Under the pieces are notes generated by a model, which did not search any database, was not told the origin of the DNA, and saw nothing but the letters and a program-made list of their open reading frames with translations. From assembly GCA_002402125.1 (NCBI GenBank), contig NVVG01000003.1, positions 31,535-38,667 of the forward strand: a DNA stretch of 7,133 nt. Direction: 5' to 3'. Source of the stretch: Moraxellaceae bacterium. Its GTDB lineage: Bacteria; Pseudomonadota; Gammaproteobacteria; Pseudomonadales; Ketobacteraceae. Positions 1 through 6,455 of this stretch are shown in pieces. Numbering within the stretch: position 1 is the stretch's first letter; each line of letters opens with the position of its first letter. A program made the translations under genes and the position numbers.

Positions 1-1
1 T

Positions 2-1120
2 GCTTGGCCACAGCTTGACGAAGATTGCGCCGCAGCCATTTGTTATACCTCCGGCACCACCGGCAACCCCAAAGGTGTGGTTTATTCCCACAAATCAACC
101 CTACTGCATGCCTTGGCTGGCGCCTTACCTGACGCACTTAACCTTTCCAGCCGCTGCACCCTGCTGCCGGTGGTTCCCATGTTTCATGTGTGCGCCTGGG
201 GCACGCCCTACGCGGCAACATTAACCGGTGCAAAATTAGTACTGCCAGGTGCCGGTCTCGATGGTGCCTCTCTGACGTCACTGATAAAAACTGAGCAAGT
301 CAATTTGTTACTGGGCGTACCCACCATTTGGCTAGGGCTGCTGCAATATCTAAAGGCCAATGACATCCGACTCGACAACGTCGAAACCGTCGTTATCGGC
401 GGTGCCGCAGCACCACTTTCGATGATTAAGAGTTTTGACGAAGACCATGGCGCCTTTGTTATGCACGCTTGGGGCATGACGGAAATGAGCCCCATCGGCA
501 CCATCGGCTCCTATACCCGTGAAATGGACAATATCACCACTGATGAACGTTATGCCTTGCAACAAAAACAAGGCCGACCGGTTTTTGGTGTACAGCTAAA
601 AATCATCGATGATGATGGCAACACCCTGGCAAACGATGGCGTCGCTTTTGGCCGATTGATGGTAAAAGGGCCTTGGATCGCTGAACGCTATTTCAAAGCT
701 GAAACCACTGCGTTGGAAGATGGCTGGTTTGATACCGGTGATGTAGCAACCCTTGACCCGCAAGGTTACATGAAGATTGTTGATCGCAACAAAGACGTCA
801 TCAAATCTGGCGGCGAATGGATCAGCTCCATCGATCTAGAAAACGCCGCCGTCGGCCACCCAGCAATACAAGAAGCCTGCGTCATTGGCATTCACCACCC
901 AAAATGGGACGAGCGACCATTATTGCTGGCCATAAAACAAGAAGGACAAGAGACCTCAAAAGAGGATATAATCGCTTATCTTTCAGACAAAGTTGCCAAA
1001 TGGTGGCTGCCGAATGATGTGGTTTTTGTGAACGAATTGCCCCACACCGCCACCGGCAAGCTGCTTAAGGTCAACTTACGAGAGGATTATTCCGACCACT
1101 ATATTAACCATCCCAGCTGA
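2..1120 (+). CDS. Fatty-acyl-CoA ligase (AMP-binding, AlkK/DmdB-like), C-terminal part
   Basis: This enzyme joins a carboxylic acid to coenzyme A through an acyl-adenylate, activating it for beta-oxidation or related catabolism. It is probably cytoplasmic. The reading frame is open from the left edge, so the N-terminus (by family length of about 540 residues, some 170 residues) lies outside; 372 codons are present. Seen in order: the phosphate-binding loop [11 protein letters not shown] (from base 44), [17 protein letters not shown], the adenine motif HAWGMTE (464-484), GWFDTGD (722-742), the hinge region [15 protein letters not shown], and PHTATGK, whose catalytic lysine is codon 1058-1060. 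All key residues of the superfamily are intact. The segments [13 protein letters not shown] and QGRPVFGV resemble medium/long-chain AlkK-type ligases and the methylthiopropionate ligase DmdB. Substrate cannot be decided from sequence. An internal ATG at 77 is not the start, because the loop motif lies upstream of it. Confidence 0.93.
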   Translation, partial: AWPQLDEDCAAAICYTSGTTGNPKGVVYSHKSTLLHALAGALPDALNLSSRCTLLPVVPMFHVCAWGTPYAATLTGAKLVLPGAGLDGASLTSLIKTEQVNLLLGVPTIWLGLLQYLKANDIRLDNVETVVIGGAAAPLSMIKSFDEDHGAFVMHAWGMTEMSPIGTIGSYTREMDNITTDERYALQQKQGRPVFGVQLKIIDDDGNTLANDGVAFGRLMVKGPWIAERYFKAETTALEDGWFDTGDVATLDPQGYMKIVDRNKDVIKSGGEWISSIDLENAAVGHPAIQEACVIGIHHPKWDERPLLLAIKQEGQETSKEDIIAYLSDKVAKWWLPNDVVFVNELPHTATGKLLKVNLREDYSDHYINHPS

Positions 1121-1140
1121 TCCATTGGCTCGACTGAATA

Positions 1141-1175
1141 ATCTGCTTAGCCAAACTGAATAGCTAGGCAGATTT
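1141..1175 (+). terminator. Hairpin after the acyl-CoA ligase, possible weak terminator
   Basis: Bases 1141-1151 pair with 1163-1173 as an 11-bp stem (ATCTGCTTAGC with GCTAGGCAGAT) containing one G-U pair, around an 11-base loop. The stem begins 20 bases after the ligase stop. Only a short T run follows (TTT at 1173-1175), so termination may be weak or partial. It could instead be an RNA-processing or stability hairpin. Confidence 0.45.
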
Positions 1176-1226
1176 AGACCACCAACGCGCTAATGTAACG
1201 TCAGCGGAGAGCAACAGCAGAAAACA

Positions 1227-1487
1227 ATGAGCAACAAAAAAAAACTTTACATGAATATTGCCAAAGCTTGTTTGAATGCAATCAACCAAACAAGCAAAGA
1301 AACCACCGACGAAGCCTATGACAAGGTATTTGAGGCAATTGACACCGCCTTTACCGAACAATATGGCGTTTTGGGAAGCGATTACCAAAATATCCGTCAC
1401 TCATTAGAAACCATTGCCAATCTTTCTGAAGAAGAGGCCTGCAAGGCACCTAGCCTTGCCAAACTGGCATTAATGCCCACACACTAA
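1227..1487 (+). CDS. Small uncharacterised protein, 86 residues
   Basis: I do not recognise this protein. It is a short, soluble, charged protein with no signal peptide or membrane segment. The composition suggests mostly helix, with an N-terminal NKKK cluster, an acidic middle and a C-terminal stretch LSEEEACKAPSLAKLAL. It contains two cysteines (C15 and C72 by my count) with no metal-binding spacing. The ATG at 1227 is preceded by GGAGAG at 1206-1211, about 15 bases away, which is farther than ideal. A second in-frame ATG at 1251 lies just after a run of nine A and has no better ribosome site. The glycosyltransferase-like gene starts 26 bases after its stop on the same strand, so the two are probably co-transcribed. 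A spurious ORF is possible but less likely given the spacing and ordinary amino-acid composition. Confidence 0.6.
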   Translation: MSNKKKLYMNIAKACLNAINQTSKETTDEAYDKVFEAIDTAFTEQYGVLGSDYQNIRHSLETIANLSEEEACKAPSLAKLALMPTH

Positions 1488-1513
1488 TTTTTACGTACTA
1501 AGATTCACACACA

Positions 1514-3043
1514 ATGAATACCAACAAGGTGATTACAAAGTATTTGGCAAAATATGCCGAAGAGTTATCACCTTGGATGGCCGATTTTCCCAGCCAATGC
1601 CAATTTGAACGCTGTGTCATTATCCCTGCATTTGATGAGCCCCTGACATTTACCGATCATTTCCGCGCCAACACCCCCTCCGACACCTTGATCATCTTGG
1701 TGCTGAATTGCGCTAAAGACTGCCTCCCCTCACAACGGCAAGACACCTTACAAGCAAAAAACCATCTACTCGATCACGGTGAAGTCATCTGGCAAAGTTC
1801 GCAAGAATGTTCGCAAGAGTGTTCGCAGGAAAGTCCGCCGGCAGAAACGCTGCAACTGGTAACAACACCAGCGCCAGCGACGGTGTCAGAATCCGCACGA
1901 ACCCAGCATTGGCTAATATGGGACATAACCCAATGGCAACAAGACGACAGTCAAGAAGAAGCAATAACCAACAGACGGCAGATTCCCACATTTAAGCATG
2001 GTGTCGGTTACGCTCGAAAGCTAGGAATGGACTGTGCGCTACAGTTATTTCACCATCAGCAAATAACCAACCCTTTTTTTCTCACCACGGATGCTGACGC
2101 CCACCTGCCGAATGACTATTTTTTACAGCCTAACTTACCTTATCTGGATGATGATGTTGCAGGTTATATCTTCCCTTTTCGACACCAGGCCTCAGACAAA
2201 CATGAAAACCCGGCCAAACAAACAACCAACCCAGCCGCCTCGCTGCCCGGCCAGCTCTATGAAATCTCATTACGTTATTATGTATTAGGGTTACGTTGGG
2301 CAAATTCCCCCTGGGGTTTCCACTCGGTTGGCAGCACCTTGGCTATTCATGGTGCCCATTACGCAGCCAATAGGGGTTTCCCCAAAAGAGAAGCGGGAGA
2401 AGACTTTTACCTGTTGAATAAAATTGCCAAAACTGGCGCCATCGTCTCGCTAAAGGCTCCCACGATTTATCTTAGTGATCGTCCATCGCATCGTGTTCCC
2501 TTTGGTACTGGGCCTGCGATTCAGCGCATCCAATCACTGGAATCCATTGCTGACCACTTCACCCTGTATCACCCAGAAATTTTCCAATGGCTGAAACATT
2601 GGCAATCGGTAATACCCAAATTATATGATCAACCGCTAGAAACCGCGCTCAACAATGTAATTCTCCATGCCATTAACGGCGACGAACGATCGGAAAACAT
2701 TCACACCAACATACTCGACATATTGCGGCGTTTACGTATTGAGAATGCTATCAGCCACAGTCGCAAGCAAAGCAAATCGATTAATGAATTCTGTCGACAT
2801 ATGTTTACCTGGTTCGACGCCTTTAAAACCTTGAAATTTATTCATTATGCCCGTGATCATTATTTACCATCGCTGCCAACCAACCAATGGATTGAATGGA
2901 CAGAAAATAACCACATTCCTTTTCTAGTTCATCCTGAAGAGCGACTACTTGAGGGCGACCTCACCAGCAAAATCCAACAGCTTTCCAGCTTAATCCTAGA
3001 AATAGAGCAACATACTTTGCCCCACGTTAGCGCACCAAGCTGA
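1514..3043 (+). CDS. Glycosyltransferase family 2-like protein, soluble
   Basis: The 509-residue protein carries hallmarks of GT-A fold, family 2 glycosyltransferases. It has a start-of-fold strand RCVIIPAFDEP (residues 33-43), a metal/nucleotide-sugar motif TTDADAH with D193 and D195, and a GEDFYLL segment (295-301) that fits the catalytic acidic ED motif. A later stretch SDRPSHRVPFGTG (321-333) resembles one I recall in GT2-like proteins of unknown acceptor. No membrane helix or signal peptide is visible, so the protein is probably cytoplasmic or peripheral. Residues 96-107 are a three-copy SQE(C/S) repeat beginning a low-complexity Pro/Thr/Ser-rich insertion that reaches about residue 130. 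After about residue 340 the sequence is helical and unlike a catalytic domain. The start at 1514 has no good ribosome-binding site, which fits translation following the upstream small gene. Donor sugar and acceptor cannot be told; no other polysaccharide genes are nearby. Confidence 0.75.
   Translation: MNTNKVITKYLAKYAEELSPWMADFPSQCQFERCVIIPAFDEPLTFTDHFRANTPSDTLIILVLNCAKDCLPSQRQDTLQAKNHLLDHGEVIWQSSQECSQECSQESPPAETLQLVTTPAPATVSESARTQHWLIWDITQWQQDDSQEEAITNRRQIPTFKHGVGYARKLGMDCALQLFHHQQITNPFFLTTDADAHLPNDYFLQPNLPYLDDDVAGYIFPFRHQASDKHENPAKQTTNPAASLPGQLYEISLRYYVLGLRWANSPWGFHSVGSTLAIHGAHYAANRGFPKREAGEDFYLLNKIAKTGAIVSLKAPTIYLSDRPSHRVPFGTGPAIQRIQSLESIADHFTLYHPEIFQWLKHWQSVIPKLYDQPLETALNNVILHAINGDERSENIHTNILDILRRLRIENAISHSRKQSKSINEFCRHMFTWFDAFKTLKFIHYARDHYLPSLPTNQWIEWTENNHIPFLVHPEERLLEGDLTSKIQQLSSLILEIEQHTLPHVSAPS
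1797..1832 (+). repeat. Three 12-bp tandem repeats inside the glycosyltransferase gene
   Basis: Three adjacent units of GTTCGCARGARN (1797-1808, 1809-1820, 1821-1832) are nearly identical. The third differs at a few positions. Being 12 bases long, they keep the frame and encode SQEC, SQEC, SQES. Copy-number change would add or remove four residues without breaking the gene. Confidence 0.85.
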
Positions 3044-3175
3044 TACTTTTCACTCCCTTCTTCGCTCCAAATTAGTACGCGCCAGCCACCTCAGATAAAT
3101 CCACATCGAAAACCAAGTCAAAAAACCATCAATCTGAACAAATACTCAACTAATTTAAGTATGTTGCTGGATTTG

Positions 3176-3204
3176 TTGACAATCTTGACTACATTTTTAC
3201 TTGA
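3176..3204 (+). promoter_or_regulatory. Possible promoter region for the porin operon
   Basis: A perfect TTGACA (3176-3181) lies about 85 bases before the porin start, in the AT-rich end of the 3044-3263 gap, and is followed by a second TTGACT at 3185-3190. A matching -10 hexamer at 16-18 bases is poor (around ACTTGA at 3199-3204), so the -35 call is suggestive only. The rest of the gap shows no clear hairpin or other element. Confidence 0.25.
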
Positions 3205-3250
3205 TGTTGCAGTTTGTCGCAAAGGGAAGTTCAATTCATTCAATGATAAC

Positions 3251-3255
3251 AAAGG
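3251..3255 (+). promoter_or_regulatory. Ribosome-binding site that sets the porin start
   Basis: AAAGG sits 8 bases before the ATG at 3264, the first codon of a typical signal peptide. This favours 3264 over the longer in-frame opening from the TTG at 3201, whose extra 21 residues would bury the signal peptide. Confidence 0.7.
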
Positions 3256-3263
3256 TCAGAATT

Positions 3264-4640
3264 ATGAATAAAAAGAGTTGTTACTTACTGGGCGCGGTCC
3301 TAGCGTTGTCATCACCGCTGGTGATGGCGGAAGGCGACAAAGAAACTGAGTTAAAAGCTCAAGCCGATTCTACAAGTGCTAGTTTAAAGAAACTGGAAAA
3401 GCAGATTAAACGCAATAAGAAGAAATTCAAGAAGCTTTCTGACAGTCTTGCAACAGAAAAAGAGCGGGTTCAGTTTAATGGTTTCATCACTGTGGGAGCA
3501 ACCGTTGCAGATGATGACTTGGGCACCGGTTACCATTTCAGTGACAGACCTAACTTTATCAGTGATTCAAAAGTAGGCTTACAAACCGTCTACAAACTTA
3601 GCGACAATATGGACGCTACCGTACAACTGGTTGCTCGTTCAAGAAGCTCAGATTCCTGGAATATTGACGCCGAATGGGCCTATCTAAGTTACGAGGTCAC
3701 TGACTGGGCAAAGGTCAGAGTAGGTAAATTGCGAATTCCCTTTTATCTATTTTCCGAAAGTATTGACGTAGGTTTCGCCTACCCGTGGGCGCGTCCACCG
3801 GTTGATATGTATACCACACTCATTACCGCATTTGACGGCATGGACGTCACTTTTAAGGTTAATACAGGACCGGTCAGCCATAACATTCAACTATGGGCTG
3901 CAGCAACAACAAACACTGATTCTGACGCAGCAACTGATATAGACTTTTATGACACTTACGGTCTTAACGTCACATCATCGTGGAATGATTTTACAGTACG
4001 GTTAGGTGCTACCCAGTTAAAGTTGGAAGGAACAAGCACCGTCGAACTTAGCTCATCTGACTTTGGCTCGCCAGCAGGCATTCCAAACGATCCAACAACG
4101 GGCATTGACTTTCTATCCGCCGCTGCAACTTGCACCAACAACTACCAAGCAGACGACCTTTTGGCCCTTGTGGGTGCCGGCCCAGGGCCAGCCGGCTTAG
4201 CCTGTCTGAATTTCGATCTTACAGCTCCATTTGTAGAAAACTTGGGCTATTACACTGCTGCCCTGCAATACGACGATGGTAGTTTATTTGCGATCTTAGA
4301 AGCCTCTGCACTAGACGCCAAATTTGGCGCGTTCATTGGTGATGGTCGGGTACATGTTGCAACTGTAGGCTACCGGATTGGAAATTGGACCCCTTACCTT
4401 ATGAGCGGACAAACCCAATCTAAGCCATCAGCTCAGGAGAGTACTGGCACAGAAAGACGCTCAGGATCACTTGGTTTACGCTACGGTCTAAACGACAGCA
4501 CAGCAATTACCGCTGAATGGAACCGCTTTTATAATATGGAGGGTGATGGAGGTTTCTCAAGTGAAGCGCTAGCTGCATCAGGAAAAACTGACTTACCTGA
4601 CAGCAACGTATATTCAATCACCATTGACGCTGTATTTTAA
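3264..4640 (+). CDS. Outer-membrane porin with N-terminal coiled coil
   Basis: This is probably a diffusion channel in the outer membrane. Residues 1-22 form a Sec signal peptide (basic MNKK, hydrophobic core, VMA cleavage site). Residues 25-66 are a Lys-rich, heptad-like coiled coil without prolines, placed in the periplasm as in DcaP-type porins. From about residue 69 (VQFNGFITVGA) alternating amphipathic strands rich in aromatic girdle residues run to the C-terminus, which ends in Phe (YSITIDAVF), the usual recognition signal for barrel assembly. Landmarks include VGKLRIPFYLFSE and YPWARPPVDMY (from Y173), which I recall from a porin group common in gammaproteobacteria. The only two cysteines of the mature protein, C290 and C314, bracket a Gly/Pro/Ala-rich loop. 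The stop codon overlaps the ribosome site of the next gene, so the two are one operon. Substrate is unknown; the PstS-like neighbour hints at phosphate or another anion, but this is inference. Confidence 0.85.
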   Translation: MNKKSCYLLGAVLALSSPLVMAEGDKETELKAQADSTSASLKKLEKQIKRNKKKFKKLSDSLATEKERVQFNGFITVGATVADDDLGTGYHFSDRPNFISDSKVGLQTVYKLSDNMDATVQLVARSRSSDSWNIDAEWAYLSYEVTDWAKVRVGKLRIPFYLFSESIDVGFAYPWARPPVDMYTTLITAFDGMDVTFKVNTGPVSHNIQLWAAATTNTDSDAATDIDFYDTYGLNVTSSWNDFTVRLGATQLKLEGTSTVELSSSDFGSPAGIPNDPTTGIDFLSAAATCTNNYQADDLLALVGAGPGPAGLACLNFDLTAPFVENLGYYTAALQYDDGSLFAILEASALDAKFGAFIGDGRVHVATVGYRIGNWTPYLMSGQTQSKPSAQESTGTERRSGSLGLRYGLNDSTAITAEWNRFYNMEGDGGFSSEALAASGKTDLPDSNVYSITIDAVF

Positions 4641-4645
4641 GGAGG
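4639..4645 (+). promoter_or_regulatory. Strong ribosome-binding site overlapping the porin stop codon
   Basis: AAGGAGG shares its first two bases with the porin TAA (4638-4640) and lies 8 bases before the ATG at 4654. The ATG at 4648 would be only 2 bases away, and the one at 4624 lies inside the porin gene before this site. The position therefore decides the start and suggests translational coupling. Confidence 0.85.
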
Positions 4646-4653
4646 AAATGACA

Positions 4654-5082
4654 ATGAAAAATTCAACTAAGACAGGTATTCTAGGGCTGACTTTCGCATT
4701 GCTTTCATTCTCTGCATCGGCCGAGGTAAAAGTCATAGGCAACAGTAGCATTGCTGATAGTGCCTTAAGCAAAGATATTGCAGCCAAGATATTTTTGGGT
4801 AAGCTCTCAAAATCCCCTAGCGGCGCCAAACTGGTAGCAATAGACCAAGAACCCGGTGAAGCCGCCAGAGAGGAGTTTTACAGTAAAATAGCCAACAAAA
4901 ACGAATCTCAGTTAAAGGCTTATTGGTCTCGTCTGATATTCACGGGTAAAGGCATGCCGCCAAAACGTGTACTGGATGATGAAGAGGTTGTTGAATTAGT
5001 AGCAGCCAATCCAGAGTCCATTGGTTATGTTAGCGGTGACGCTGACATTGCTGGCACTAAGGTCTTATTGACAATGCCATAA
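4654..5082 (+). CDS. Small secreted PstS-like (phosphate ABC transporter substrate-binding family) protein
   Basis: The 142-residue protein is probably periplasmic. Residues 1-23 are a Sec signal peptide ending in ASA, with no lipobox cysteine. The mature 119 residues match one portion of the PstS-like periplasmic binding fold: AAKIFLGK (43-50), REEFYSKI (72-79), YWSRLIFTGKGMPP (90-103) and NPESIGYVSG (119-128). Full PstS proteins are more than twice this size, so only about one lobe is present; I know such short forms as a recurring family annotated as phosphate ABC transporter substrate-binding. The Ser-Gly-Thr anion-binding motif expected before REEF is replaced by DQEPGEAA. No transporter permease or ATPase genes accompany it. 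It begins 13 bases after the porin stop, with a ribosome site overlapping that stop, and ends just before a strong terminator. A role in binding or sensing a small anion is inference. Confidence 0.8.
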   Translation: MKNSTKTGILGLTFALLSFSASAEVKVIGNSSIADSALSKDIAAKIFLGKLSKSPSGAKLVAIDQEPGEAAREEFYSKIANKNESQLKAYWSRLIFTGKGMPPKRVLDDEEVVELVAANPESIGYVSGDADIAGTKVLLTMP

Positions 5083-5097
5083 CAAGCACGACCTAAT

Positions 5098-5126
5098 AAA
5101 AAAGGCTCCCAATGGGAGCCTTTTTT
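5098..5126 (+). terminator. Bidirectional intrinsic terminator between convergent operons
   Basis: GGCTCCC (5104-5110) and GGGAGCC (5114-5120) form a 7-bp GC-rich stem with an AAT loop. It is flanked by six A (5098-5103) and six T (5121-5126). It can terminate the porin operon on the + strand and, because the flanks are symmetrical, the yaaA-hopJ transcript on the - strand, whose last stop is 20 bases away. Confidence 0.95.
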
Positions 5127-5145
5127 ATTTCAAAACTTATATGTC

Positions 5146-5502
5146 CTATGGCGTCTTTAACGTCAACGGCAAAGAATCAAATATAATCCCCTTCCAGCCA
5201 CACTGGATAAAAGTACGAATATTTTGATGATCCTTGCCTTCTGGGTTTTGCAACACATCTACCGCATAGTAGTCACCGAAGCAGTTTAGCGTTGCCTGCT
5301 CGTCCAAATCATTAAACCTGGCAAACGCAAATAATTTGCAAGAACCTTCATTGGTACAGGCTTCATTAAAAAACAACTGATCTCCAATACCGTTGTAAAA
5401 CCCGGCAGGTACATAGTCAAAATACAATTCGATCATTTTCATTGTTTCGGTAAATGCAACAGGGCCTTGCTGCGCAGCCCTAATAAACTTTTGCAATGTC
5501 AT
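5146..5502 (-). CDS. HopJ-type III effector domain family protein
   Basis: The 118-residue protein matches the HopJ family along its whole length. It has FTETMKMIELYFDYVPAGF near the N-terminus (about 17-35), then NEGSCKLFAFARFNDL and FGDYYAVDVL, then a C-terminal block GKDHQNIRTFIQCGWKGIIFD. The name comes from a Pseudomonas syringae effector, but the domain is widespread in free-living bacteria. Nothing here suggests a type III secretion system, so a housekeeping cytoplasmic role is more likely; the molecular function is unknown. No signal peptide is visible. The start ATG (5502-5500) overlaps the yaaA stop by one base (TAATG), and GGAG at 5517-5514 lies 11 bases before it. The gene is therefore co-transcribed and probably translationally coupled with yaaA. 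It ends before the shared terminator. Confidence 0.9.
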   Translation of the reverse strand: MTLQKFIRAAQQGPVAFTETMKMIELYFDYVPAGFYNGIGDQLFFNEACTNEGSCKLFAFARFNDLDEQATLNCFGDYYAVDVLQNPEGKDHQNIRTFIQCGWKGIIFDSLPLTLKTP

Positions 5503-6287
5503 TATCTTTTATTCTCCGCCCGGGTAAACACCCATTCCTGTGTGCTAGACATAGCACGATTAAAATCATAACCCTCAATATCAAAACCTTTAATATCTTC
5601 CACATCCTTTATTCGGTTTTTGACGATGTAATTAACCATCAAACCTCGTGCGCGCTTGGCAAAAATACCCACCACCTTATAATTACCTGCCTTTTCGTCT
5701 TTAAATACCGGGGTGATTATTGTCGCGTTGAGGGCTTTTTTATTCACTGATTTAAAATATTCATTAGACGCCAAGTTTAACAGAATCGGCTGTTTGGTTT
5801 TTTGCTGGGTTAAATCTGCATTTAACGCATTGGTAATTCCGCCCCCCCAAAACTCATAGAGGTTTTTGCCTACAGGGTTTGCCAATTTAGTACCCATCTC
5901 TAAGCGGTAAGGTTGCACCAAATCCAAAGGGCGTAACAAGCCATATAAGCCAGACAATATTCGCAACTGCTTTTGTGCAAAGTTGAAATCAGACTTTTTA
6001 AAGGCATAGGCATCCACCCCTGCGTAGACATCCCCGTTAAAGGCTAACACGGCTTGGCGTGCATTATCGCTAGTAAACGGCAACGACCAATCGCCATAGC
6101 GGGCTGCATTGAGACCCGCTAACTTATCACTAAGCCCCATCAGTGTTGCAATTTTTTGCGGTGAGTAACCTTTCAATATATCCACCAACTGTTGAGACTG
6201 ATCCAGCATCCCTGGCAGCGTAAATTCAGTAATGGGTAGTGCGGATTCATAATCCAATTTCTTTGCGGGAGAAATAACGATCAACAT
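5502..6287 (-). CDS. yaaA: Peroxide stress protein YaaA (DUF328/UPF0246)
   Basis: In E. coli, YaaA is induced by hydrogen peroxide and lowers free intracellular iron, limiting Fenton damage to DNA and protein; it acts in the cytoplasm and has been reported to bind DNA. The 261 residues span the full family length (E. coli about 258). Diagnostic blocks are all present: MLIVISPAKKLDYES at the start, FNGDVYAGVDA, LSGLYGLLRPLDLVQPYRLEMGTKL, LNLASNEYFKSV, and FKDEKAGNYKVVGIFAKRARG. I place the start at 6287 because the family begins with MLIVISPAK. An in-frame ATG at 6305 would add MRLQNP, and neither start has a clear ribosome site. A run of seven G occurs at 5848-5842, in codons for the WGGG stretch. 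The stop overlaps the hopJ start. Regulation by OxyR is known in E. coli, but I could not find a convincing site here. Confidence 0.95.
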   Translation of the reverse strand: MLIVISPAKKLDYESALPITEFTLPGMLDQSQQLVDILKGYSPQKIATLMGLSDKLAGLNAARYGDWSLPFTSDNARQAVLAFNGDVYAGVDAYAFKKSDFNFAQKQLRILSGLYGLLRPLDLVQPYRLEMGTKLANPVGKNLYEFWGGGITNALNADLTQQKTKQPILLNLASNEYFKSVNKKALNATIITPVFKDEKAGNYKVVGIFAKRARGLMVNYIVKNRIKDVEDIKGFDIEGYDFNRAMSSTQEWVFTRAENKR

Positions 6288-6360
6288 AGGGTTTTGTAAT
6301 CTCATTCAAGTTCTAACGAAATGAGTACGCTGCGGAATGGTTCGCCAACAATACTAGAGC

Positions 6361-6388
6361 TAGGATTCTCGCATAATCCTATTTTTTT
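6361..6388. promoter_or_regulatory. Perfect inverted repeat with T run upstream of yaaA
   Basis: TAGGATT (6361-6367) and AATCCTA (6375-6381) form a perfect 7-bp inverted repeat with a 7-base spacer, followed on the + strand by seven T (6382-6388). Read on the + strand it has the shape of a weak AT-rich intrinsic terminator, yet no + strand gene ends here. Read on the - strand the half-site TAGGAT could be a -10 element, with TTGAAT about 15 bases before it, which would put the repeat on a yaaA promoter as an operator. Both readings are inference. Confidence 0.4.
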
Positions 6389-6455
6389 ACCAATATATTC
6401 AATCGAATATCGAAACTTAATCGCCAGTCCGTAGTAAATTTTAAAGAATCAGCCC

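Noticed and set aside
1164..1400. 78-codon open frame on the - strand with a hydrophobic stretch
   Set aside because: It lies antisense to the small + strand gene and the preceding hairpin, has no ribosome-binding site, and is best explained as a shadow frame.
3044..3263. Possible Pho box upstream of the porin and PstS-like operon
   Set aside because: The two TTGAC copies are 9 bases apart rather than the 11-base period of PhoB direct repeats, and they do not match CTGTCAT.
3201..3263. Longer porin start at TTG 3201
   Set aside because: It would put 21 residues before a textbook signal peptide; the ATG at 3264 has a well-placed ribosome-binding site.
4624..4653. Earlier starts (4624 or 4648) for the PstS-like gene
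   Set aside because: The strong AAGGAGG at 4639-4645 lies downstream of 4624 and only 2 bases from 4648, while 4654 has ideal spacing and begins the signal peptide.
5146..5502. A secreted virulence effector
   Set aside because: The HopJ name is historical; there is no secretion gene or effector promoter here, and the domain is widespread in non-pathogens.
5496..5750. 84-codon open frame on the + strand opposite yaaA and the start of hopJ
   Set aside because: It is fully antisense to well-recognised coding sequence and has no family resemblance.
6340..6400. Possible OxyR-binding site upstream of yaaA
   Set aside because: On the - strand one ATAG is present, but the expected spaced CTAT, ATAG and CTAT elements are not; the match is no better than chance.
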